From an uncultured Erysipelotrichaceae bacterium (GTDB lineage Bacteria > Bacillota_I > Bacilli_A > RF39 > UBA660): 7,755 nucleotides of DNA. Positions within the stretch are counted from its first letter, which is position 1. Every line of letters begins with the position of its first letter. The stretch spans positions 1-7,755 of the forward strand of contig CATOOY010000052.1 in the NCBI GenBank assembly GCA_951801995.1, given 5' to 3'. This document shows positions 1-5,821 of this stretch, one piece after another. The notes under the pieces are model-generated. The model worked only from the letters and a program-made list of their open reading frames with translations. It had not been told where the DNA came from and did not search any database. Made by a program: the position numbers and the translations under genes.

Positions 1-489
1 TTTAATGCAGATAGATTAAATTCCCATGCGATGAAGAATAGTGAATGGGCGCTAGTTGCATACCTTAGTCAAAGTAAATATGGCAAATTGGGGAATAAGG
101 ATTATAGAAAAGTAAAAAAAGAAACTGAATATAGATATAGAGATACTTTTTATAGATATTATAATATAACAAAAATTTATGATAAAGAATACAGAAAAGA
201 AGGAACAAAAGAATATCCATATAAAGAAGTTGGCATTTTATCAAATCAAAAGCATTGTTATGAAAATGAAATGATAACATTCAAAAATAAAATTTCAAAA
301 TTAAATATATCTCTTAAAAATTTGCCAAAACCACTAAAAATATCAAAAACAAAAGAAAAAGAATGTACATGTCCAAAAAAGAAAATGTCCATATATTTTT
401 ATCTTTTTTATACTTTAATCATAATTATAATAATAAAATATGGAATAGAAATAAAAAAAAGAAAACTTGTCAATAAATCAAATGAATAG
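1..489 (+). CDS. 3' part of a surface-protein-like gene with a C-terminal membrane segment
   Basis: The reading frame is open from the first base of the window, so the ATG at 31 is probably internal and the gene starts upstream. Around codons 6-30 it reads NSHAMKNSEWALVAYLSQSK and then YGKLGN. This resembles a motif I recall from large secreted or pilin-like proteins of uncultured gut Bacillota; that link is from memory and unproven. After the motif the protein becomes very rich in Lys, Tyr and Glu, without the Gly/Ser-rich continuation I would expect. A short CTCPKKK stretch precedes a hydrophobic segment of about 20 residues (bases 385-446, including six Ile in a row), then KKRK and the stop. 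The end therefore looks like a tail anchor with a positively charged cytoplasmic side. I see no LPXTG-type sorting signal. It may be a full gene end, a chimera or a decaying gene. It lies where mnmE often precedes mnmG. Function unknown. Confidence 0.55.
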   Translation, partial: FNADRLNSHAMKNSEWALVAYLSQSKYGKLGNKDYRKVKKETEYRYRDTFYRYYNITKIYDKEYRKEGTKEYPYKEVGILSNQKHCYENEMITFKNKISKLNISLKNLPKPLKISKTKEKECTCPKKKMSIYFYLFYTLIIIIIIKYGIEIKKRKLVNKSNE

Positions 490-495
490 TATAAT
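467..495 (+). promoter_or_regulatory. Sigma-A-type promoter for mnmG-rsmG
   Basis: TTGTCA at 467-472 and TATAAT at 490-495 are separated by exactly 17 bases, which is close to the vegetative consensus (5/6 and 6/6). The -35 box lies inside the last codons of the upstream gene, and the -10 box starts just after its TAG stop. Transcription would begin near 502, leaving a leader of only about 20 nt that contains the AGAAGG ribosome site at 508-513. I see no terminator between the upstream gene and mnmG, so read-through is also possible. Confidence 0.7.
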
Positions 496-520
496 GTTTT
501 AAAAAAAAGAAGGCGATAAA

Positions 521-2395
521 ATGAAGTATGAAATAATAGTGGTAGGAGCAGGCCATGCAGGATGTGAAGCAGCATATGCATGTGCTAAAAAAGGCCACCA
601 AACGCTTCTCATAACAGGAAGAATTGAAAATATAGCAACCATGCCTTGTAATCCATCCATAGGAGGAAGTGCAAAAGGGATTGTCGTAAGAGAAATAGAT
701 GCTTTAGGTGGTATAATGGGAAAAATTGCAGATGCTTCCCTACTCCAAATGAAAATGTTAAATTTCAAAAAAGGTCCAGCTGTAAGATCGTTAAGAGCAC
801 AAGCAGATAAAGTAACATATCCAAAAAATATGAGAGAAGAATTAAAGAAAACAAAAAATTTACAAATAAAAGAAGCACTTGTAGAAGACTTAATAGTAGA
901 AAATAATAAAATAAAAGGAGTAATTTTAGATAATAAAGAAAAAATAGAAGCACAAGCAGTTATTCTTACAACAGGAACTTACATGAATGCAGATATTCTA
1001 ATAGGAGACACAAGACATAGAGAAGGGCCACATGGAGAAAAACCAAGTTTATATTTAAGTGATAATTTAGAAAAATTAGGTTTTAAAATCATTCGACTAA
1101 AAACAGGAACACCACAAAGAATAGAGAAAAGTTCTATTGATTATTCAAAGTTAAAATTGGAACCAGGAGCAGATGAATTATATACCTTTAGTCATGATAA
1201 CAAAGCAAGATATGAAGTGGAAAACCAAATTCCATGTTATTTGGTATATACAAATGAAAAAACACATCAAATCATAAAAGATAATTTAAATAAATCGAGT
1301 ATGTATGGTGGATTAGATGATATTAAAGGAGTAGGACCAAGATATTGTCCATCCATTGAAGATAAAGTTGTTAGATTTAGCGAAAAAGAAAAACATCAAT
1401 TATTTGTAGAGCCAGAAAGTTTATATTATGATGATATCTATTTGCAAGGTTTTTCTACAAGTATGCCAGAAGATGTACAAGAAAAAATGGTACATAGCTT
1501 AGAAGGATTTGAAAAAGCTAAAATAAACAAATATGGATATGCGATAGAATATGATGCCATTTATCCTACACAGTTAAAACAGTCACTTGAAACCAAAATA
1601 ATTGAAAATTTATTTACAGCAGGACAAATCAATGGTACAAGTGGATACGAAGAAGCAGCGTGCCAAGGACTAATAGCAGGGATCAATGCTTCTTTAAAAC
1701 TAGAAAAAAAAGAACCACTTATTTTAAAAAGAAATGATGCTTATATAGGTGTATTAATAGATGATTTAGTTACCAAAGGTATAAGAGATCCATATAGATT
1801 GCTCACATCTCGTGCAGAATATAGACTTTTGCTTAGACATGATAATGCTGATTTACGCCTTCGAGAGTATGGCTACGAAGTAGGTTTAATAGAAGAAGAA
1901 AAATATCAAAAATTAATAGAAAAGAAGCAAAAAATAGAAGAATTAACAAATTTATTAAAAAATACAAAAACTACACCAAAAAAAGAAATAAACGTTTATT
2001 TTGAAAAAATAGGAAGTCCAATTTTAAAAGATTCTATCACTTTATATGATTTATTAAAAAGACCTGAATGGTCTATAGACAAAATGGAATATTTTATAGA
2101 AATTCCATATGAAAAAGAAATAAAAGAAGCTGTGGAATTAAATAATAAATACGAAGGATATTTAAAAAAAACAGAACAAGAAGTACAAAAAATGTTAGAT
2201 TTAGAAAATAAAAAAATTCCAGAAAATATAGATTACGATGATATAAAAAATATAGCAAGTGAAGCAAGGCAAAAGTTAAAAGAAGTAAGGCCCGCTTCTA
2301 TAGGACAAGCCTTACGCATTAGTGGAGTAAATCCTTCGGATATCAGTATTTTAATGATTTATATAAAAAAGGGTGTAAAACATGATCATAGATGA
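521..2395 (+). CDS. mnmG: tRNA uridine-5-carboxymethylaminomethyl modification enzyme MnmG (GidA)
   Basis: MnmG works with the GTPase MnmE in the cytoplasm to build the (carboxymethyl)aminomethyl group at C5 of the wobble uridine (U34) of certain tRNAs, using FAD, NADH and a methylene-tetrahydrofolate carbon. The 624-residue length is normal for the long bacterial form. Visible signatures are the FAD-binding GAGHAG at residues 9-14, MPCNPSIGG at 41-49 with conserved Cys43, the family signature GPRYCPSIEDK around 272-282 with Cys276, and AGQINGTSGYEEAACQG at 367-383. The C-terminal helical region, which in the family contacts MnmE and tRNA, ends with the usual RPASIGQALRISGVNPSDI block. The start at 521 is supported by AGAAGG seven bases upstream. 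It ends in TGA and overlaps rsmG by 14 bases, so the two are translationally linked. MnmE is not visible in the window. Confidence 0.97.
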   Translation: MKYEIIVVGAGHAGCEAAYACAKKGHQTLLITGRIENIATMPCNPSIGGSAKGIVVREIDALGGIMGKIADASLLQMKMLNFKKGPAVRSLRAQADKVTYPKNMREELKKTKNLQIKEALVEDLIVENNKIKGVILDNKEKIEAQAVILTTGTYMNADILIGDTRHREGPHGEKPSLYLSDNLEKLGFKIIRLKTGTPQRIEKSSIDYSKLKLEPGADELYTFSHDNKARYEVENQIPCYLVYTNEKTHQIIKDNLNKSSMYGGLDDIKGVGPRYCPSIEDKVVRFSEKEKHQLFVEPESLYYDDIYLQGFSTSMPEDVQEKMVHSLEGFEKAKINKYGYAIEYDAIYPTQLKQSLETKIIENLFTAGQINGTSGYEEAACQGLIAGINASLKLEKKEPLILKRNDAYIGVLIDDLVTKGIRDPYRLLTSRAEYRLLLRHDNADLRLREYGYEVGLIEEEKYQKLIEKKQKIEELTNLLKNTKTTPKKEINVYFEKIGSPILKDSITLYDLLKRPEWSIDKMEYFIEIPYEKEIKEAVELNNKYEGYLKKTEQEVQKMLDLENKKIPENIDYDDIKNIASEARQKLKEVRPASIGQALRISGVNPSDISILMIYIKKGVKHDHR

Positions 2396-3086
2396 GTTTA
2401 TAAATAGTTTAAAAGAATTAAACATAGAAATAGATTCTAACAAATTAAAACAATTAGAAAAATATTATGAACTATTAATTAAATGGAATGAAAAAATGAA
2501 TCTAACAGGTATTACCAAAAAAGAAGAAGTATATCTAAAGCACTTTTATGATAGCAGTACATTTGTAAAAGCCATAAATTTAAAAGAAAATCTATCCTTG
2601 TGTGATATAGGAACTGGTGCTGGCTTTCCAGGTATAGTTTTAAAAATTTTATTTCCCAATTTATCCGTAACATTAGTAGATTCATTAGGAAAAAGAATAA
2701 GTTTTTTAAAGGAAGTAAAGCAAGAACTTCAATTAGAAAAATTAGATATAATAGAAGCAAGGGCTGAAGAATATGCAAAAGAAGTAAGGGAAATGTATGA
2801 CATTGTTACATCTCGTGCTGTAGCACATCTGCACATATTAATGGAGTATTCTATTCCCCTTGTTAAAAAAAATGGTTATTTTATTCCTATGAAAGGAAAT
2901 GCAGAAGAGGAATTAAAAGATTTGGATAAATTAAAAAAAGAATTAAATGTAAAATACTTAGATAAAATAGAATTCGAACTACCATATAGTCAAGGAAAAA
3001 GAACCTTACCTATTTTTCAAAAATTAGAAAAAACAAAAACAAAATATCCAAGAAAATACAGTGATATAAAAAAGAAGCCTTTGTAA
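2382..3086 (+). CDS. rsmG: 16S rRNA (guanine-N7)-methyltransferase RsmG (GidB)
   Basis: RsmG transfers a methyl group from S-adenosylmethionine to N7 of G527 (E. coli numbering) in the 530 loop of 16S rRNA; its loss is known in several bacteria to give low-level streptomycin resistance. The 234-residue protein has the family layout: an N-terminal helical part with KWNEKMNLTGIT at 34-45, the HFYDS segment at 54-58, and the class I SAM-binding loop CDIGTGAGFPG at 74-84. A VDS strand that ends with the acidic residue for SAM ribose follows, and the conserved TSRAVA comes later. The ATG at 2382 lies inside the last codons of mnmG (14-base overlap) and has an AAGGG-like ribosome site at 2369-2373. 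Co-transcription with mnmG matches the classic gidA-gidB order. The stop at 3084-3086 sits in the loop of the terminator. Confidence 0.96.
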   Translation: MIIDEFINSLKELNIEIDSNKLKQLEKYYELLIKWNEKMNLTGITKKEEVYLKHFYDSSTFVKAINLKENLSLCDIGTGAGFPGIVLKILFPNLSVTLVDSLGKRISFLKEVKQELQLEKLDIIEARAEEYAKEVREMYDIVTSRAVAHLHILMEYSIPLVKKNGYFIPMKGNAEEELKDLDKLKKELNVKYLDKIEFELPYSQGKRTLPIFQKLEKTKTKYPRKYSDIKKKPL

Positions 3087-3100
3087 AAGAACTTCTTTTT
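3069..3100. terminator. Bidirectional rho-independent terminator between rsmG and the convergent gene
   Basis: AAAAAGAAG at 3069-3077 pairs with CTTCTTTTT at 3092-3100 (9 bp). Inside it, CTTT at 3079-3082 can pair with AAAG at 3086-3089 around a 3-nt loop. Read on the plus strand, the hairpin is followed by a T-rich stretch to about 3110; read on the minus strand, it ends in a run of six T. It can therefore end rsmG and the minus-strand gene. Both stop codons (3084-3086 plus, 3099-3101 minus) fall within the hairpin. Confidence 0.75.
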
Positions 3101-3572
3101 ATTTTTCTTCAAAAAATGGAGATAACAATTTATAAATAGGATAATATTTATTATTTTTTCTTTTTCTCACAAAATCCAAATTTAAAACATATACCATATA
3201 ATAATTGTTATTAAATTCATGATTTTCATCTTTAAAAGCCCAATATTTTAAATCAAAAAAATTGGTATTAGGAAATAAAATAAAATTATATTGATTAATT
3301 TCATCTATTTCTAAGACATAATTCCTTGCAATTTTCTTTTTCTGTAAACCCGATTCTAAAATATCAAAATTATTATACTGTGACCATTCTGGTTTTTGAA
3401 AAATAAATTGAATAAATTTTACTTTTTTGCCAAAGATTAAATAATGAATAGTATCATTTTTTAAATCTAAATAGAAAGTAAAAGGATTTTCATTTTTAAA
3501 AAGTAAAAATAAAAGTTGTTTATGAATATCTTTATTATTTAAATAATCTTTATGTTTTTTTAAGTATTCCAT
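3099..3572 (-). CDS. Hypothetical protein, 157 aa, unrecognised
   Basis: I do not recognise this family. The frame is complete: ATG at 3572-3570, TAA at 3101-3099, and a GAGGTG ribosome site (plus-strand 3578-3583) five bases before the start. The protein is rich in Lys, Asn, Phe and Tyr, has no Cys, and shows no signal peptide or clear membrane helix, so it is probably cytoplasmic. The N-terminal third is helical in character (KKHKDYLNNKDIHKQLLFLL), and the rest looks like alternating strands (for example FTFYLDLKN, IHYLIFGKK, YVLEID, YYMVYVLNLDF), suggesting a small alpha-plus-beta fold. It is convergent with rsmG, with 12 bases between the stops, and divergent from noc, so it interrupts the conserved rsmG-noc order. 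The dedicated ribosome site and shared terminator argue for a real gene. Confidence 0.75.
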   Translation of the reverse strand: MEYLKKHKDYLNNKDIHKQLLFLLFKNENPFTFYLDLKNDTIHYLIFGKKVKFIQFIFQKPEWSQYNNFDILESGLQKKKIARNYVLEIDEINQYNFILFPNTNFFDLKYWAFKDENHEFNNNYYMVYVLNLDFVRKRKNNKYYPIYKLLSPFFEEK

Positions 3573-3589
3573 AAAAGCACCTCATTTTT

Positions 3590-3618
3590 AACATACACCA
3601 ACTGCTAACGAAAAACAA
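3590..3618 (-). promoter_or_regulatory. Possible weak promoter for the minus-strand hypothetical gene
   Basis: On the minus strand, TTGTTT (plus 3613-3618) and TATGTT (plus 3590-3595) are spaced by 17 bases just upstream of the gene's ribosome site. The matches to consensus are only 3/6 and 4/6, so this is a tentative call based mainly on position. Confidence 0.25.
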
Positions 3619-3700
3619 ATGGAAAATAATGGAAATTTGCTATAAGTTATTAAAAAAAATGAAAAAAAGTGAAATACTTTATAAATTTTAATTTCTTTTA

Positions 3701-3729
3701 TTGAAATATTTTACAAATTATAGTATGAT
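3701..3729 (+). promoter_or_regulatory. Sigma-A-type promoter for noc
   Basis: TTGAAA at 3701-3706 and TATGAT at 3724-3729 are spaced by 17 bases, each 5/6 to the vegetative consensus. Transcription would start near 3736, leaving a leader of about 26 nt. Upstream, 3651-3680 has several A-tracts that could act as an UP element. No Noc-binding palindrome or parS-like site is visible in the 3573-3761 intergenic region, so there is no sequence sign of autoregulation. Confidence 0.6.
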
Positions 3730-3761
3730 AAATTATAAAGAATAAAATAGGAGGTAGTAAG

Positions 3762-5426
3762 ATGGCACTAGATACAAAGGTCTCTATCCTGAATATCAAT
3801 GATATTCTTCCAAATAGATTTCAACCAAGAATAAAATTTGGAGAAGAAAAAATCAATGAATTAGCAGAATCCATTAGAAAATATGGTGTAATTCAACCAA
3901 TTATAGTAAGAAGTATTGGAGATAAATATGAGATAATAGCAGGAGAAAGAAGATATAAAGCAAGTATTATGGCAGGTTTAAGAGAAATACCAGCTATTAT
4001 AAATAATCTAGATGATAAAGATAGTTCTGAAATAGCTTTAATAGAAAATGTGCAAAGAGAAAATCTTACTCCTATTGAAGAAGCAATCTCAATAAAAAAG
4101 ATATTAGATATGGGTGGGAAAACCCAAGAACAAATTGCAGAAAAATTAGGGATGAGTCAAGCAGGTTTAGCCAATAAATTAAGACTTTTAAATTTAGAAG
4201 AATCAGTACAAGAAGCATTACTGGAAAAGAAAATTTCAGAAAGGCATGCTCGTTCTTTATTGCGAATTAGTGATACAATAAAACAAAAAGAAATGCTAAA
4301 CCGTATTATAAAAGAAAGAATGACTGTAAAAAAATTGGATGAAGAAATACAAAAAATGATTACTAAAAAAGTATCACCTTTAGAACAAAAAGAGATACCA
4401 TCGTTTTTACCAAAAATAGAAGAAAGTAAACCAGTACAAAAACTAACAAAAGAAGAACAAGATGTTTTAGATATAATAAATGAATTTTATGAAAAAAAGA
4501 ATAAAAAGGAGAAAGAAAATATGAATAATAATGACCCAATGAATCAATTTACGATTCCCAATGCAGTAATAGAAAATGATGTACAAACAGGAACAAACAT
4601 GAATATGAATCAACCAATTATAGAACCAATAAATAATCCTAGTATTCCTCAGCCACAGACAGCACAAGTACAAAATCTAGTTTCAAATAATGAAGCAATA
4701 AATAGTCAACAAATAGGAATACAACCTGATACTATGTTCACTACAAGTTTAAAACAAGAAAGTATAAATATGCCAAAAGAGGAAATGCAAAATATACCTT
4801 CACAATCAGAAGGAAGATTTTTTGATGTATTACCTGGAAGAGAAATGGTACAAGAAAATAAACAAGCAGAATTAAATAATAATATAAATACTACAGTAAA
4901 TCCATTAACAGATGATTCTATATTTACAAAAGTAGAACCAGTGAATCAACCAGTAAGCCAACCAGTAAATAATGAAGTAAGTTCACTAGATACATTTACA
5001 AGTTCTATTGTTCCCCCACTGTCAGGGAATATAACATCAAATGATGAGGGAGAAAAAGAAGAAAATTCAACAATATCTTTATCTTCTATCATAGATAAAA
5101 ATAATTTGATTTCACGTAATGAAATATATGCAAATAATGGTAATAATGTAATAAATGAATCAACAATACCAACAGAAAATATAATTTCAGCTCCTCCTAT
5201 TCCTCCAGTAATAAATGAACAAATACCAACTACTACTATGCCAAAGGAAGAACCAATGACAACAGTAGGGACAGGGACTCCCCTTTCATTTAACATGAGA
5301 CAAGCTATTAATATAGCTCGTGATACAACATCACAAATAGAAGGATTAGGAGTAAAAGTAGATACAGAAGAAATGGATTTACAAGATTATTACGAAATTG
5401 TAATACGTCTTATTAAAGAAAAATAA
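3762..5426 (+). CDS. noc: Noc-type nucleoid occlusion protein (ParB family) with a giant disordered linker
   Basis: In Bacillus, Noc is a CTP-dependent DNA clamp that loads at its sites, spreads, and keeps the division machinery off the nucleoid. Here residues 7-100 form the ParB/Noc CTPase domain: NRFQPR at 18-23, GERRYKA at 61-67, ENVQRE at 95-100. Residues 101-200 hold the helix-turn-helix region. At the positions that separate Noc from ParB specificity it has Gln133, Lys139 and Arg161 (ERHARS), as Noc does; the fourth position is Asn144. Residues 512-552 (MRQAINIAR ... GVKVDTEEMDLQDYYEIVIRL) match the Bacillus Noc C-terminal dimerisation domain. Between them, about 205-508 is Asn/Gln/Pro/Ser/Thr-rich and probably disordered. 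The total is 554 residues against roughly 280 for Bacillus Noc. AGGAGG at 3749-3754 fixes the start, and an in-frame TAA at 3729 excludes an N-terminal extension, so the membrane-targeting helix of Bacillus Noc is missing. A plain ParB is the less likely alternative. Confidence 0.85.
   Translation: MALDTKVSILNINDILPNRFQPRIKFGEEKINELAESIRKYGVIQPIIVRSIGDKYEIIAGERRYKASIMAGLREIPAIINNLDDKDSSEIALIENVQRENLTPIEEAISIKKILDMGGKTQEQIAEKLGMSQAGLANKLRLLNLEESVQEALLEKKISERHARSLLRISDTIKQKEMLNRIIKERMTVKKLDEEIQKMITKKVSPLEQKEIPSFLPKIEESKPVQKLTKEEQDVLDIINEFYEKKNKKEKENMNNNDPMNQFTIPNAVIENDVQTGTNMNMNQPIIEPINNPSIPQPQTAQVQNLVSNNEAINSQQIGIQPDTMFTTSLKQESINMPKEEMQNIPSQSEGRFFDVLPGREMVQENKQAELNNNINTTVNPLTDDSIFTKVEPVNQPVSQPVNNEVSSLDTFTSSIVPPLSGNITSNDEGEKEENSTISLSSIIDKNNLISRNEIYANNGNNVINESTIPTENIISAPPIPPVINEQIPTTTMPKEEPMTTVGTGTPLSFNMRQAINIARDTTSQIEGLGVKVDTEEMDLQDYYEIVIRLIKEK
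4506..4523 (+). promoter_or_regulatory. Possible internal translation start within noc
   Basis: AAGGAG at 4506-4511 lies nine bases before an in-frame ATG at 4521 (Met254 of Noc). If used, it would give a 301-residue product containing only the disordered linker and the C-terminal dimerisation domain. The site encodes a Lys/Glu-rich stretch, so the match may be a by-product of codon content. Confidence 0.3.
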
Positions 5427-5428
5427 AT

Positions 5429-5457
5429 AAAAAATAAGCAAAGACTTATTTTTTTTT
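5429..5457 (+). terminator. Rho-independent terminator of noc
   Basis: A 10-bp stem (5429-5438 with 5445-5454) closed by a 6-nt loop runs directly into T residues (unbroken T from 5449 to 5457). It begins two bases after the noc stop codon. The stem is mostly A-T with one G-C pair at the loop, which is typical for a genome this A+T-rich. Confidence 0.7.
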
Positions 5458-5821
5458 AGTAAATATGATATAAAAAAAAGAATATATTCCTTTGAAGCAA
5501 AGTTATTAGTTTCCACTAGAAAATTAAAAAATATTAGAAGAAAATCGTCTAATTAAAAATAATTAATATTAGTTGAATAAATATAATTTTATAGTTAACC
5601 TTCATGTTTAAAATTAAACTTGATTTTAAAATATAATTTTACTGATAGTTGGAAGTATGTTACAATATTTTTTAGAAAAGTTGGATTTTATGGTTGATTT
5701 AGAGAATTTAGCGAATAAATATATAAAAGTAAACAAGACTAAACAAAAAATTCAAATTTTGAAGTACATCAGTTAGGACACAAATATTTTAGCTGATTAT
5801 AGTCATAACAAGGAGGTCATT
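5458..5821. other. Gene-poor intergenic region upstream of uvrB
   Basis: No convincing gene is visible in these 364 bases. The longest plus-strand frame here, 5657-5776 (39 codons), starts inside the predicted promoter and lacks a ribosome site at a proper distance. From the later ATG at 5690 it would encode a 28-residue Lys-rich peptide within the uvrB leader. The stretch holds a 14-bp palindrome (5606-5619), a 13-base direct repeat AAATATAATTTTA (5579-5591 and 5629-5641) and a small CTTTG/CAAAG hairpin (5490-5502). Neither GAAC nor GTTC occurs, so no Bacillus-type LexA box is seen. It could be decayed coding sequence, a regulatory leader or both. Confidence 0.5.
5638..5666 (+). promoter_or_regulatory. 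Extended -10 promoter, probably for uvrB
   Basis: TACAAT at 5661-5666 is preceded by TGT at 5658-5660, a complete extended -10 element. TTTACT at 5638-5643 (4/6 to the -35 consensus) lies 17 bases upstream of it. Transcription from about 5673 would leave a leader of roughly 150 nt before uvrB. A weaker alternative (AGGACA 5775-5780, TATAGT 5798-5803) would start almost on the ribosome site. Confidence 0.5.

Noticed and set aside
91..200. Frameshift explaining the odd tail of the first gene
   Set aside because: The other two forward frames hit stops soon after the conserved motif and do not continue a recognisable protein, so a simple single frameshift is not supported.
2393..2395. Mycoplasma-type code (TGA read as Trp)
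   Set aside because: All Trp codons I checked are TGG, no gene has an internal TGA, and TGA stands at the expected end of mnmG.
2512..2778. 88-codon minus-strand frame inside rsmG, with similar ones in mnmG, the first gene and uvrB (499-768, 765-953, 65-280, 7231-7464)
   Set aside because: All lie opposite well-supported genes and give Leu/Phe-rich products typical of the complement of Lys/Glu-rich coding sequence.
4650..4990. Repeated NQP-type codons in the noc linker as a tandem repeat or CRISPR-like array
   Set aside because: The repetition is loose amino-acid bias (for example NQPVSQPVNN), with no regular repeat unit or spacer length.
5109..5125. ATTTC...GAAAT inverted repeat with an internal TTTCACGT resembling a parS or Noc site
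   Set aside because: The arms are separated by seven bases instead of the four needed for a 16-bp Noc site, and the parS core is broken by extra bases. It lies inside the coding linker and is probably chance.
4946..5296. 116-codon open frame on the minus strand inside noc
   Set aside because: It is antisense to the low-complexity linker, whose codon make-up leaves the complement open. The noc frame has clear domains on both sides, and the antisense product looks like random hydrophobic sequence.
5657..5776. 39-codon frame starting at 5657
   Set aside because: Its ATG lies between the -35 and -10 boxes of the predicted promoter, the only GGAAG is too close to the start, and the peptide is not recognisable.
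5775..5803. AGGACA / TATAGT as the uvrB promoter
   Set aside because: The boxes are weaker than the upstream extended -10 promoter, and transcription would begin at the ribosome site itself.
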